Assembly: GCA_036346395.1 (NCBI GenBank)
Contig: CM070599.1
Span: 31,115,232 to 31,179,231 of the forward strand
DNA: 64,000 bases
Reading direction: 5' to 3'
Origin: Hsuehochloa calcarea
Taxonomy: Eukaryota > Streptophyta > Magnoliopsida > Poales > Poaceae
Positions 1 through 11,282 of this stretch are shown piece by piece. Under the pieces are notes generated by a model, which saw nothing but the letters and a program-made list of their open reading frames with translations, did no database searches and was not told the DNA's origin. The position numbers were made by a program, and so were the translations under genes. Positions within the stretch are counted from its first letter, which is position 1, and every line of letters begins with the position of its first letter.

Positions 1-913
1 CTTCACAATTGTGCCTTCAACAGTGAAATTCATGCCTTATCTTTTGCAGCAATCAGCATATCATCAACATATGGAGCCAATAAATAACTGAGTCATTAAC
101 GATCTTCAAATAAACACATCTATCATAACTAGATCTTTTGAAATCCTTAGAGATCATAAATGAGTCAAATATCTTGTACCACTATTTGGTGATTGCTTCA
201 TACTATGCAGAGATATTTTCAACTTGCAAGCATAATTCTCCTTTTCCAAAAAGACAAAACCTCTCGGTTGCTCCATATAAAAGTCTTCCTCCAATTACCC
301 ATGTAAGAACGTAATTTCATGTTCAATTGTTCACGCTCATAATCATGCATAGTCACTATGCTGAGTAAAGTTCGAATGATTGTATCCTTTAGCAACGAGC
401 TTTGTCCTATATCTAACCTCTTTGGTTGGTGAAATATCTTCAAATTTATTAAAGATCCATTTGCATCGAATAATCTTCTTATCAATTGGCAACTTGACAA
501 GCTTGTAAGTGTCATTATTATCAAGAGATTGCATCTTATCATGCATGATAGCTATCTATTTCTCTAAATCACCAGAAGTGATAGCCTCTAAATAAGTGAA
601 AGGTTATGCAGTACCTTTAATTTCTTCTGCTGCATTGGAAATATAAACAACAACATTACCTTCTGCAATCAATATCTTGGGAGCTTGAATATTCTTTTTA
701 GGTCTGTCGGCTGCAATGGAACGTTGTGGTGATTGAAAGACAATAGGAACATTATGTATGTTTTCCTTTTCGGCTTCTGGTGTAGATCCCGAATCAATAA
801 TATGCTCCACATACACGCTTAATTTATGCGGCTTCTCAACGGGAACATCAATGAATGGTTTATCATGCAACATATCAGATTTATCAAAAGTAACACTTCT
901 AATATCACCTTTC
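1..913 (-). pseudogene. Copia A reverse transcriptase and preceding linker (remnant)
   Basis: On the minus strand, 343-546 encodes the start of a copia reverse transcriptase (IIRCKWIFNKFED, then KLVAKGYNHSNF). Further along, in other frames, come EQPRGFV near 260, a KSLYGLKQ-like stretch near 200, and the catalytic YVDDML motif at about 45-62. The acidic proline/serine-rich linker before it spans about 604-912. Stops and frameshifts separate these pieces, so it is non-functional. The rest of the reverse transcriptase and RNase H lie beyond the left edge. The linker is cut at 913 by an LTR fragment of another element. Confidence 0.8.
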
Positions 914-1235
914 TGTTGGTGATATGCCCTAGAGGAAATCATAGAGATGATTATAGCACGTCTATATTTATGAGTTATAAAATAAATCCTATTATGTTCC
1001 TTGGATGAATTATCATTTATAAAGATTAACAAGTATGTGACTTTGACGAGGATATAGAAATTCTTATTTAATTATTTATTCGTAGTCCTTATTATGGATA
1101 ATGACATCATTATATGGTTCTTGAGTATACCCCTTAATGTTCATAAGAGAGAAGCTGGAGTCGTAAGATCTTCTACGACTACCTCATGATCGTAAGTTAT
1201 TCTACAATCACCTTATGGTTGTAAGTCCTTACTTA
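914..1235 (+). mobile_element. Angela/BARE-like copia LTR fragment
   Basis: The segment starts with TGTTGGTGATATGCCCTAGA, the characteristic opening of Angela/BARE/RIRE1-type copia LTRs. It matches the start of the longer copy at 20377 for about 150 bases and then diverges. It sits directly against the copia A linker. Near 1160-1179 it holds a short inverted repeat (GTCGTA...TACGAC). It is truncated, because what follows at 1236 is a different element. Confidence 0.6.
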
Positions 1236-1428
1236 TGCGGGTAGGTTACGGGTAATCGAGCGAAGCGGGTACGGGTGGAGCTTACCTATGCCCACGCCTA
1301 TTTACCCGATGGGCAAGGAATTGTACCGTTTTCATACCCGTGGGCAAAGAACGATGCCCATACCCGCCTCTATTAGGGTATTCGCCCGCGGGCACGCGGG
1401 TAATCGGGCACAATTGCCATCCCTAGCT
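1236..1428. mobile_element. hAT-like MITE remnant (GGGTA/CCCGC-rich type)
   Basis: The block is built from GCGGGTA and TACCCGC steps and ends on the plus strand in TTGCCATCCCTA. The reverse complement, TAGGGATGGCAA, is the terminus I associate with a common class of plant hAT-related non-autonomous elements. The matching left terminus is not visible, so the element looks truncated. No coding capacity is present. Confidence 0.5.
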
Positions 1429-2282
1429 TCCCCCTTCCCCCTTTGGGCCAAAGTGCTGTGGTGTAAGATCGAGGTGGCCGACTAGAGGGGGGTGAATAGG
1501 CGGTTTTAAAAATCTCTATCGGGCTAAACCAATATGTAAATGCGGAAGCTAATAGCGAATTGGTTTTGCTCAATTAAAACCTAAATCAACTAGGCTCAAC
1601 TAAGTGCACCGACAAAATGAACACAATACAATATGAGCAATCATGCAAGATATATAAGCAAGAATGTAAATTGCTCAAAGTAAAGCACAAGTAAAACAAG
1701 ATGACACGATTATGTTTTACCGTGGTGTTCAGAGACTTGCCGGTCTCCCCTAATCCACGTTGAGGTTAGCCCAAAAAATTGGACCGGCTCCACTAATTAA
1801 GCCAATACCTCCGAGGTAAGTCCAAACACTTGGACCGGTTCCTAACCGAACCAACACCTCACTCAACTATGGTTGCTCTTCCTCCACTCCGGAGATGGTG
1901 AGCACCAAACCACTCACAAACCGCCGGGTCTTCTCACAAGCTTCTTGAGAAGATCACCGCGCACGACGCCTCCACGCCGTCTAGGTGTCGGCAAACACCA
2001 AGAGTAACAAATCTCAACTCTCACTTGAACTAATCAAGTGTCTAAGCTCAAGTGGATACACAATCCACTACCTAAGGCAACATATGCACTTAGGGTTTAC
2101 TCTCCAAGCTCACCAAGTGCAACACATGCACATAAGAGAGGAGAGGCTTGCTCTTAGCTCAAGAGGCTCACAAAGAGTTCACAATAGCACAAGAACCTCT
2201 CCCAACCGGCCAAGGTGGCTATATATAGCCCACACACAAAAACTAGCCGTTGGGAGACAAACCCCTGAAAAATCAGGGAAAT

Positions 2283-2675
2283 CGGAAGTTCCGCCGTACA
2301 AAGGCCGGAACTACCGCATGAGAGAGAAAAGCACAGCAACGGCTATGTCAGACGAGAAACTAGCCGTTTGATTTTTAGTGCGGAACTACCGCCAACCAAA
2401 GTTGCGGAAGTTCCGATCTTCTAAGTTCCGCTCAACACATAGCGGAACTACCGCGACATCGAATTTTGGCTAAGTCCCAAAATGGTGCTTCTCCGAAAAA
2501 CGAACACGGAATTTCGACAATCGATAATCGGAAGTTCGCTCGTAACACGCCGAACTTCCGCACTTCGAAAATCGGCTAAGTCCCTAAACCGGCCGCTCTC
2601 TGGAAAAAACGAGCCGCTGGAAATCGGACCATCCGGCCTGCGGAACTTCCGCCGTTAAGCCACCGGAACTTCCGA
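2283..2675. repeat. Cluster of CGGAA(C/G)TTCCG near-palindromes in solo LTR 1
   Basis: About ten copies or near-copies of an 11-base inverted motif, CGGAACTTCCG or CGGAAGTTCCG, plus CGGAACTACCG variants, occur within 400 bases, for example at 2283-2293, 2641-2651 and 2665-2675. Palindrome clusters are a known feature of Sirevirus LTR regulatory regions. The core here differs from that of the other Sirevirus-type LTRs in this window. Confidence 0.85.
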
Positions 2676-2722
2676 TTATCCTGATTGAAAACAGCAACGG
2701 CTTTTTCAACGACTTCAATTTC

Positions 2723-3070
2723 AAAACACATTTGCAAATTGATAAGTCATGACAACAAGGATCACAAGCAAGATTCCCAACAAGTTGCAAAACACATTTG
2801 CCAACTTTTGGAATCATACCACAAGGAAAAAGGTACATGGACTTACACCATTTGCAAAACACATTTGCAAACTTAAGTCACATGCTACAAGAAATCAAAC
2901 ATGAGCATCAACTATTTGCAAAACACATTCGCAAATAACAACATCATGCCATAAGACTAAAGTGCATGGACTTCAACCATTTGCAAAACACATTTGCAAA
3001 GTATAGTCCCATGCTACAAAGATTGAATGCATGAGCCTCGGCTATTTGCAAAACACATTCGCAAATAATA
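2723..3070. repeat. Tandem array, about 66 bp x 6, centred on TTTGCAAAACACATTTGCAAA
   Basis: The core AAAACACATTTGCAAA (alternating with ...ATTCGCAAA) recurs at about 2723, 2788, 2856, 2920, 2986 and 3050, a spacing of 64-68 bases. The core contains TTTGCAAA inverted arms. A diverged version of the same array lies at 18712-18990 in the related solo LTR, so it is an old LTR component. Confidence 0.85.
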
Positions 3071-3233
3071 GCTCCATGCATAGATGAGCTAGAGCAAACA
3101 CAATGAGCTATCAACACATGACTAACTCATGCTACTAGTCAAGACCCCTCTTAATAGTGCGACAATCCTATACTAGCAATCCGGTCTATCAACCAAACAT
3201 CGAGACCGGTAAAAGACTAGGAACACATCCTTA

Positions 3234-3331
3234 GCCCTAGCTAGTCATACCTTTGCCTTGCATCTTCTTGAAGCTTGATGAGGCCCTAGCTAGTCATACC
3301 TTTGTCTTGCATCTTCTTGAAGCTTGATGAC
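3234..3331. repeat. 49-bp direct tandem duplication in solo LTR 1
   Basis: Two adjacent copies start GCCCTAGCTAGTCATACCTT at 3234 and 3283 and differ at only a base or two. The related LTR at 17382-19986 has a single copy of the corresponding segment near 19150-19200. The duplication is therefore specific to this copy or its sublineage. Confidence 0.85.
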
Positions 3332-4446
3332 GCACATCAACACTTCAAGTCCGGGTCCTTGACTTTGACAATCATCAACTCATGATGATTTCTTCACTTC
3401 GGGATCTTGTCTTGAACATCATCAACACATGATGATTTCTCCATCCCGATTCATCACATGCATCAACGCATGATGCATTCCTTCACTTCACCTCCATCAA
3501 CACATGATGAGTCTTCTCTTGTCTTGATGATCAACTCATGATCATCTCTTCTTGATAAGCATCAACTCATGATGCATCATTTACACCAAGCTCTTGACTT
3601 GATGATCAACTCATGATCATCCCAAGTCTTCATCATCCTGGAACATAACCTATATATCCAACTCATGGAAAATGTTAGTTCCACAATGTGATCATCATTA
3701 ATTACCACACCATACCATTAACTCATAATGGTGGGACAAGATACCTCAATCTTTCCCTCTTTGGTAATTGATGATAACCACTTAAATTCTCATAAATTTA
3801 ATGATGATAAATGAGAGAACAAATGAGTATATATAAACTACACAAGTTATATTTATTTCTAACATGAGTATACAAGAACTACACAAGTTCTATATACTCA
3901 TAACATGAGTATATACGAACTACACAAGTTTTGTATACTCAAAGGTTTTGTTTCAACGTAGAGATCCCAAATATATGTGGAGAATGGAATATGGATCAAT
4001 ACTAATGAAACCACAAAGTATAGGATAAAACTCCCGCTAAATGTGTGCATACACAAATGTGTAATAAGGTCATATGCACATATTCAAGTTTAACTTAAGG
4101 TTGAGTTCAATCCTATATTTTGGATCCGAGAGATGCAACAATATATAAGATTTAGATGTCGATTGCATACCTCGTTGTGTTTCACCTTTATATCCAAATG
4201 AGACTACACAAAGATAATACTAGATAAAAGAGTTAGTCTCATATTTGGATTTGTCATTAATCACCAAAACACTCCATTAACTCATAATGGCGGGTCTAGA
4301 TCTTTCATGTGGGCTAGGAGCTCACAACCCAGGTTGTCTAAACTTTGCAAAAATCCCCCATCTAAACTTCTGCTAAATCCATTTTCTAATTGGTTCTTCT
4401 CCCTAAATTATATCTTCTCACTTAAATAAATTTGGGGTATTACAAA

Positions 4447-5737
4447 TGCACATAGCAGCTCTAGGCTCTAATTTACGACTATTAACATGAGCATAAGCAG
4501 GATATTTGAATATTATCAAATTTGAACAATCTACTGGGGAACCAGACCATACCTGAATTGAGGTCTTGTTATCAATTACCAGGTTGGGCCTAATAACTCC
4601 TAGATAAGCCAGAGTTAGATAGTATGCAACATACCTTTTCCATAATGGTTTGACTACACCATTTTGTTGAGGAGTACATGTGACAATGTAATGTCTCACA
4701 ATGCTATCTGATCTTTATAAAACTTCAAATTCTCAAGAACATAACTCCAAGCCATTGTCAGTACGCAGTTTCTTGATACACTTTCAGCTTATTTTTCAAT
4801 CATAATCTTCCGCTCCTTGAATGTTTTTGACGAGGATTCTTGATCAGGTCAATATTTTTTGGTCAAAGTCAGAATCTCTATGAAAGCAAGCCCACATATT
4901 AAAGACCAACTTTATAATGGCTATGCACATATGACCAGGATTAAAAAGGAGTCTAATCACCTTTTTTACGACCAAACTAGTCACAGATCAATTTGAGTCA
5001 TGAGACAAATAGTCATGGATACTACACGACTAACCATATGGTTTGGGCCATCCCCGACTAGCAAGGTGGTCGGGGGATATGACAGTTTACCATGTGACTA
5101 ATGTGAGAGCAGTTATTGGCGCATGTCACAAACTTACGACAGTTGGCTAGAAGACATGATTGTTCAAGACTAACGAAGGAACATGAGTGAAGACAAAAGA
5201 CGTCTTTAACGACATTAATTGCCACCTCTTCAATAGATATAAAGAGGGTAGCCCGTGTACCTTGTAAGGTAATCTATGGAATCAATTACAATTATGATCA
5301 ATCAAGATCTATTATAATCCCAATCTCATTCTCATTGTATTCTTATACAAGCTCTCATTGTGTCCACAAGAATAAAGGTCTTAATTTCGATTGTGCTCTC
5401 ATATTATTTCCCCAGCAAGCTCGATAAGGGAAACTGGGTCTCGATCATCGACAGTCTTGAACACATCCAATTTGTGTTTCACGAAATATGGTCAAACTCT
5501 TCTTGAATAATCATCAACATTTAGCCGTCACCTCCAATGGACGAAATGAGGGATTCTCCCCACAAATCAGAGTGAGCATAATCCAATGTGCCTTTTGCAG
5601 AGTGGATTGTTGTGCAGAACTTCACCCTCTTCTGTTTGCCGAGGACATAGCGTTCACAAAACTTCAACTTGTCGATGCTTTGACCATCAAGAAGTCCTCT
5701 TTTGCAGAACTCTATGATGCCAATTTCACTCATATAC
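4447..5737 (-). pseudogene. Copia A pre-integrase and integrase (remnant, split by a solo LTR)
   Basis: On the minus strand, 5737-5521 encodes the GAG-pre-integrase segment (KRGLLDGQS, then FCERYVLGKQKRVKF and LDYAHSDLWG). The integrase core continues to about 5454 with HKLDVFKT, is broken by the solo LTR at 4828-5453, and resumes at 4827. The C-terminal part at 4418-4699 shows TPQQNGV, then FKYPAYAHVN and KLEPRA. Frameshifts and stops occur throughout. A second LTR fragment ends it at 4446. Confidence 0.85.
4828..5453 (+). mobile_element. Solo LTR 2 (626 bp), probably Ty3/gypsy-type, inserted in the copia A integrase
   Basis: The block begins TGACGAGGATT and ends ATCATCGACA. It is flanked by GTTTT (4823-4827) and GTCTT (5454-5458), a 5-bp duplication with one transition. 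It splits the minus-strand copia integrase between HKLDVFKT and the next residues. A promoter-like TATAAAGA is at 5238-5245, and an AATAAAGG stretch near 5371 could belong to the transcript end. The gypsy assignment rests on size and layout only. Mild confidence in class, good confidence in boundaries. Confidence 0.75.
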
Positions 5738-5847
5738 TGTGGATATCATGGGGATATGCTCCAGATCTTAGGATGATGTGACAATTGGTAATAGCGTTTA
5801 CGGTTTGTCGTTTCACGTGTTTTCGGCAAAGTTCGGTCTTTGTTAGG

Positions 5848-6190
5848 CCATAATCGGTCCGACCGCCAAAGCGGATCGATCGGTCCATGCTGTGATCGGC
5901 CGACCTACCGTGGCGATCGGACGGCAATTTCAGAATGTGTTGAATTGAGTTGGGCAAAAATAGAGGGTGTAGGCAACAGAGGGGATTCTATTACACTTGG
6001 TCCCATAATTTTTGGTGTCTCCAGTCAAAAGTTCTATTGGTTTGAAAATTTCCAGTAGGTTTCGATTTTCAGAGGTTGAAAATCGGCTAAGTCATTACTG
6101 GCGGTCTGACCGACCAATAGCTGGCGGTCATACCCGCTAGGGTGGGCGGTCAGACCGGCCCTAAGGGGCTGTCTGACTGGTTATCACTTT
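5848..6190. repeat. CGGTCCGACCG-type palindrome cluster in solo LTR 3
   Basis: Repeated CGGTC(C/A/T)GACCG and related inverted motifs occupy the 5' part of this LTR (for instance GGCGGTCAGACCGGCC near 6145). A second smaller group lies at about 7222-7283 near the 3' end. The same two-cluster layout is present in both LTRs of copia C. Confidence 0.8.
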
Positions 6191-6614
6191 GATCGTCGGT
6201 CTTCGAGGCGACGATATTCGTTTGTTAGGTCAAAGTCATGAGTTTCAGGGTTTTGACTAACATGGGTCAAGTTGTGAAGAACTTGTTCCCAAATTCGGTT
6301 TACTTGTCTATTATTGTGCAGGTTGCTTGGTGGTTAACGACGGTCAACGACGAGGATGATCGGGACTAGGCTTAGAGAGCTGAGGTCCAGAACGATCGAC
6401 GATGCCGAGTGAGGTCAATGTACTCAAGCGTGGTGCAATATGGATAAGGATGACCTATTAGCTAATCCGAGGCGCAAGATAGCGCAAGGTGTAGCTAGTT
6501 AGGTCAAGAGGAGATAAATACGACGCTTTAAAATGCGTGCGTATGTGTCCCGTTTGTTTTGGGCCTTAACGGGAGCCCAATTGAGTCAAACTTCTAGAAG
6601 GTCTAAGCCTCCAC

Positions 6615-6622
6615 TATAAATA
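6615..6622 (+). promoter_or_regulatory. LTR TATA box of solo LTR 3
   Basis: TATAAATA lies between CTCCAC and GGAGAGG. The same element is at 22756 and 31937 in the copia C LTRs, so this is the conserved family core promoter. Transcription would start some 30 bases downstream. Confidence 0.75.
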
Positions 6623-7488
6623 GGAGAGGGAGGTGGCTGCACCTACCCTTCGTCTCTTTTGCTATTTTTGTAAACCCTAATTTTCTTAGGGAGAGCTTTT
6701 GTGGAGGCTAGGGTTCTTGATGTTTTGATGTGATTTTTGTGCTCTTGGATGGAGCATTGTCCTCCATTGATGGAGTGGATGTAAGCCCAGATCATATCAA
6801 TCAATCAAAGGAAAGTTTGATCAATGTTTTGTCTCATTGTGTTCTTTCTCTATATTTGATAATTTTGGGTCTTTCTTTGATCCGTGCGTTTTTTTATTGA
6901 ATTCTTCATGTGATCTAGCTTTCTGTGATGTGTGGAAACCTATCTAGGATTATCTTGATTATCAATCACCCACGAGCAAGATATTGGATCAAGTTTTCCT
7001 TTTGACGGTTTTGAACCCTTCTCCAATCAAATCGAAAAGGATTGCTATTCTTCTAAGAATTATCATAGTCTTCGATTGGAATAGGTTCCTGATATCATAG
7101 AGAAGGTGTGTTCCAAGTTTCATTAAGTTTGGATTAGTAGATCAAAAGTTTCATCTAATTTCATCTTCATCATCTGGCCGATCTATTCATTCTTCAGCCG
7201 TATGGTCGACAAATTTCAGTGGCCACCGGCCGATCGTAGGAATCGGTCCGACCGCCCTTGAGCTAGCGGTCTGACTGGCAGTGCTTTGTTTTGCCTTAAT
7301 ATTTGTTGATTTTGTCTTATTGCTTAGAGGTTTAAATTAGATTCAATATTAGTCTTCCGCTGTACTGATATACTGATCTTCATAGCTTCTATAGCTACTG
7401 GAGTAAAAGTTTTATTGAATCAATTATTTGTGAAAAAGTGAGCGTGCTCCTATTCACCCCCCCCTCTAGTCGCCTTTTCGGTCCAACA

Positions 7489-8534
7489 TATACGCACATG
7501 CATATACCAAAAATTAGTAGTATCAGAATCAAATGATTTATTAGAGGCAGCAACAACATTACCTGAAATTATTGTACCTTGTAGATGATATAAGTTAGCA
7601 GCTTTTATACCATCTTTCATCACAACAAGAGTGCCTTTAGAGATCTTCAGAACTCCACCTCTACTTGAATACTTGTACTATTTAGCATCAAGATTACTCA
7701 GCAAAATAAGATTTCTTTTTAAACATCTTGATCAGGATAGAACCAATGCCTACAATCTTGCATGATAAATTATCACCCATCGGCACTAAGATATGTCGTG
7801 TCCATCATTCTTTTAATACTTGCACGACTTGTACTTGCCTTTGAATTTCGATCTACCTTTGTAATTTCTGCTCGAGCTTTTGCGTCTTGAATCACTGCTT
7901 GCACTCCTCTCCTATTGTTTGTCACAGATAACCAGGCCTTTTGTATGCGAATTTAAACTTTTGTTCAGAACCATAAGTTTCATCTTTTCCTTCGCATGCA
8001 GTACTTCATAGACTTCATCAAGTGTAAGAGTCTTGGTTATATAGAATAATATCTCTGAATGTAGAGTATGAACTAGGCAACGAGCATAAAAGAATAAGAT
8101 ACAAATCTTCATCATCATATTTTACCTTTATAGACTCGAGATTTGAGACTACTTCTTTGAATGCTGTCAGGTGGTTCAATAATGACTCATCTTCCATCAT
8201 CTTGTGCGGATAAAGCTTCTGCTTCAAATGCATATTATTAGTCATATCTTTGGTCATGCAAATCCGCTCTAGTTTCAACCCTAACGCGGCGGCAGTCTTC
8301 CTCTTCAAAACCTTCTGCAAAATATTATTTGATAGATGAAGATGAATTTGATATAAAGCCTTATGGTCTTTTCTTTGCTTCTCATCAAGTGACCATGCAG
8401 CGGACATCTTGTCCATCCCCCAATAAAGCGTCATCCAAATTGAGCTGTGTAGGAACCGCTTGCATCTTGACTTGCCAAAGAGAAAACCTCGTGTCTCGAT
8501 CCAGCAGCAGAAGATCATATTTCAATGTCGCCAT
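7489..8534 (-). pseudogene. Copia A gag and protease region (remnant)
   Basis: On the minus strand gag starts with ATG at 8534 (MATLKYDLLLLDRDTRFSLW). It continues, after frameshifts, through the UBN2-type gag domain, for example LNHLTAFKEVVSNLESI and LLCSLPSSY down to about 8018. Segments down to 7489 fit the protease and the start of pre-integrase (KISKGTLVV, then ANLYHLQGT). The protein would package element RNA and mature the polyprotein. Stops and frameshifts make it non-functional. Solo LTR 3 lies immediately beyond. Confidence 0.8.
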
Positions 8535-8930
8535 GCGGAAGAAACTATAGTTTTGCTGGTACAATACTGTCTGAACGTAGCAATACTTGTTAGTATCCCT
8601 GGTACACTTCATATGTACTCGGAGAAAAGGAGGCCAATTTGCTAGATGGCGTTCCAAAGCAACAAGTTCACTTCGGGTTTGATGCTGGACAAGTTTTTGC
8701 TCTTTTCTTTTTCGCGTCTGCTCTGATCTTGCATGCGATAGCTTTTGTAGATGGTTGGCAGATCGCTCTACGTGACTCTGCTTCGACTTCAGCTCGGACA
8801 AGGACTTGGCTTCGGACTCGGTGCGAAGGAACGTGCGACCTCTGCTTCAAATTCGTCGAACAACTGCAGATCAATAGATCAATACGTCGATTTGCCAAGC
8901 GTCGAGACCACAACAAGATGTTGTAATGAT

Positions 8931-11016
8931 GTTGACCGGATGTCGTATGTGCTATGATACTACTTGCATATGGACTATAGAGATATATTTATAATGGTAT
9001 ATAAAAAACTCCATATAACAGTAGAACTATGAATTACCGTGGAAAACTTAATTCGTATTATACTTAAACTCAATTTGTACCGTACACAAACTCAACACGT
9101 TTACGTGACACGCACAAGGATAATGTAGGGCAAGAGCCTCAGCTGACACCGATACTCTAATTGATCAGACACACAGGAATTATTGCCCTTATTTCGCGAC
9201 CAACCTTTCGGATTCGTACCAGGTACGAATTGAGAAACCAGAAGGATGCATGGGATCAAACAAAGCAAACACGCTTTTACAGGCTCGGGAAAGGTGAGAT
9301 CAAACGCGGTTAATTCCCCGAGAAGACACACATGCAGTTGTGCTTGTGCGTCCCTCCTCTGCGGTGGTCCTGTGGCAATTGGCCACCGGAACAGCGGAAT
9401 AAATGGCAAAAGTCATTCCTGCGCACCGCCCAGGCCTTGCAATTTGCAGGTTGGCAGAATTTACAGTGTGTTCCATTAGTCTCCTTGCTCGTACATCATC
9501 ACTGTTGATATCATCGTTTTTTCCCGGTCTCCGTAACATGTTTGCATTAAGGTTTGGTGGTAAGTTGGACTGGACAATTCGTCTCACAAACTTCATTGTG
9601 AGATTTAAGAGTACAGAGTACTGGGCTACTGCATGATTAAGGAGCATGATTAAGGATGACAAGAAGAAAAAGAATGGAGTCTTTGTTTGGTCCTTTTTGC
9701 AAACTGACAGAATTCCCAAAGAAAACACTTTACTGAAAATGAGAAGGGAAAGAATTAGAGTACTTACTCGAAACGAACAACCAGCAAATTTCAGAAACCA
9801 CTTAAGCCACGACGCATAGGGCCCAACAGAGCAAATTTAATCTGCGATCGCCTGCACAATCCGAAAGGAGATTCACAAATGAGCCATGGGAGCCCCATCA
9901 GGCTAGCTAGGCTAGCACCCCTGAAAATGGCAAGTAAAATCCGCGTGTAACCTGGAGTAGAGTAGACGCCGGGATCTCTCTCAGACCGAGCCGGGAAAGA
10001 GAGCTGAAACTGACGTGCACCACTTATGAGCGCAGCATCGATTTGAATGAGTAAAACAAATGGTTCCCAAAAACGCCGCGAGATTGCAATCAAGCCAATC
10101 GTCTAGACGCAGGGAACCGGGCCATGTATATATCGATAAGAAGCAACGCGCGTCTCGGCGCAGGACCAGCAGGGTAATCTGAGTGCCCGGCCGGCGCCAC
10201 TCGCGGTGCCGCTTCCTGCAACTTGGTGCGACCAAGGCGATGACTCATTGCGAGATCCGGCCGATCAAGGCGCCGTGCCGCCCGTCGCCGCGGACGTGCA
10301 TGATCACCGGTCGTCTAGCCAAACCCCAAGGTTTCCAAAGGTGGGGCGCGCGCGATGAATTCACGCGTTGCAAGGAACCGTGCATAATTTAGACACAAAA
10401 AGGCAACATAGAAGCCGTACGCTCGATGAGGTACAGCGAGTGTTGCTGGTACACTATGCTGCAAATCAAGATGAGTTTTTGCACATCATCCGCTACGGTG
10501 AAAGGAACCGTACGCTTGTTAACCCCGTCTCAAAGGCGATTTACTATACGAGAAACCGAGTTAAGCATCTGATACGGTGCAGCGAGCCGTGCGAGATTCT
10601 GCCTGCACGCACGTACGAGTACGAGCTAGCAACAACGCCCCGTGGCGAGGCCGATCGCGGGAGGAGGGTCTGTGACTGTGCCATGAAGGCGTGCCTGGTC
10701 GGCGATGGGCACGGGAAGACGACACGCCGTACGCCGTCCACCTCACAGCGCGAGAGGCCGCAAGGAGGAGAGGAGGACCATCTGATCGATCGGAGCCCCC
10801 CCGATTAAATGCACGCCCTCTGATCGGGTGGATCGCGATTGGCAGCGATGGTTCCACGCCGCGGTGCGAAATCCCCGCCGTGCCCTCGCGCGCCCCGGGT
10901 ACACTGACAATTAGGCCACTTTGTCTGCGACAGGATCGCAGAGCCCGAAGAAGATATCGCGGCCGACCCCAACGCGAGCGGGCAAGGCGAAGCCACCCCT
11001 CTCCCTACCCTTCCTC
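8931..11016. other. Intergenic region upstream of the MYB gene
   Basis: I see no recognisable gene here. The open frames (for example 9300-9728 minus and 10368-10808 plus) have no family resemblance and overlap each other on both strands. The sequence becomes GC-rich from about 10150, consistent with approach to a grass gene promoter. Around 10375-10600 short phrases such as AAGGAACCGT and GTACAGCGAG recur, without a clear unit. Confidence 0.5.
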
Positions 11017-11024
11017 TATTTATG
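11017..11024 (+). promoter_or_regulatory. Probable TATA box of the MYB gene
   Basis: TATTTATG in a CT-rich setting lies about 265 bases before the MYB start codon. A start of transcription near 11045-11055 would give a 5' leader of roughly 230 bases containing the (CT)n run and a long purine-rich stretch (11180-11270). This is prediction from position only. Confidence 0.5.
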
Positions 11025-11064
11025 CCTCTACACCGGCCTCAACACACAAGCTAGCTCAGTGGCC

Positions 11065-11084
11065 TCTCTCTCTCTCTCTCTCTG
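11065..11084. repeat. (CT)n microsatellite in the MYB 5' leader
   Basis: About ten CT dinucleotides follow GTGGC. Pyrimidine-rich (Y-patch/GA-repeat) tracts are frequent near transcription starts of grass genes. Length polymorphism is likely. Confidence 0.9.
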
Positions 11085-11282
11085 TCGCTCTGCTCACTGT
11101 CATACATACTCGTAGTCACTCGCAGTGCCCTGCCAAGAAGATCTCTCGTAGTCAATTGCGTTGATCAGGCAGGCTAGTTAAGCGAGAGAAGGGAGAGGGA
11201 GGGAGGAAGCAGAGGAGGAATTAAAGGGAGCGGAAGGCCAGAAGGAAGAGGCGAGAAAGAGAGCTGCTGGTCTGATCGGGCG

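Larger units (their letters stand above)
1462..4307 (-). mobile_element. Solo LTR 1, Sirevirus (SIRE/Maximus)-type copia, minus orientation
   Basis: The 2846-bp block begins TGTAAGATC and ends TCTTTCA on the plus strand, giving TG...CA ends in both orientations. It is flanked by a perfect 5-bp target-site duplication, TGTGG (1457-1461 and 4308-4312). The minus-strand 3' end reads CTATTCACCCCCCTCTAG followed by TCGATCTTACA. That is the same 3' block as in the element at 21887-32848, where the tRNA-Met primer site follows it. There is no internal coding region, so it is best explained as a product of LTR-LTR recombination. Inside are a palindrome cluster (2283-2675), a 66-bp repeat array (2723-3070) and a 49-bp duplication (3234-3331). 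A divergent relative lies at 17382-19986. Confidence 0.9.
1429..4446 (-). mobile_element. TGTAATACCCC-type (gypsy-like) LTR fragment, split by a solo LTR
   Basis: On the minus strand the copia A integrase stops at 4446 and is followed by TGTAATACCCCAAATT, the style of start seen in many grass Ty3/gypsy LTRs. This fragment runs 4446-4308, is interrupted by the solo LTR at 1462-4307, and continues at 1461-1429 before the hAT-like remnant. The opposite LTR end is missing. Class assignment rests only on the terminal TGTAAYACCC motif. Confidence 0.45.
5738..7488 (+). mobile_element. Solo LTR 3, Sirevirus-type copia (same family as copia C), plus orientation
   Basis: The 1751-bp block starts TGTGGATATCATGGGG and ends CTAGTCGCC...GTCCAACA. 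It is flanked by a perfect target-site duplication TATAC (5733-5737 and 7489-7493). It is collinear with the LTRs of copia C at 21887-23659 and 31051-32848, including the TATA box, the palindrome clusters and the C-rich 3' block. It interrupts the copia A pol just upstream of the pre-integrase segment, which reads on correctly at both sides. There is no internal region, so it is a recombination product. Confidence 0.93.
1..8930 (-). mobile_element. Copia A: decayed Ty1/copia retrotransposon, cut by nested insertions and running off the left edge
   Basis: Read on the minus strand, the copia order gag, protease, pre-integrase, integrase, reverse transcriptase is recovered from about 8534 down to 1 once the nested insertions are set aside. 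Those insertions are an LTR fragment and hAT-like remnant (914-1428), a TGTAAYACCC-type LTR fragment (1429-1461 plus 4308-4446), and three solo LTRs (1462-4307, 4828-5453, 5738-7488). Coding resumes on the far side of each solo LTR. All reading frames are broken. Upstream of gag, the plus strand has GCTCTGAT at about 8720-8727, a possible worn tRNA-Met primer site. I could not place the 5' LTR, so the right edge near 8930 is a guess. The 3' end lies outside the window. Confidence 0.8.

Noticed and set aside
8720..8727. GCTCTGAT as the primer binding site that fixes the copia A LTR end
   Set aside because: Only eight bases fit, and no LTR end follows at the proper distance.
10368..11164. Open frames 10368-10808 and 10691-11164 upstream of the MYB gene
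   Set aside because: These are GC-rich frames opposed by equally long frames on the other strand. They have no family resemblance and overlap the MYB promoter and leader.
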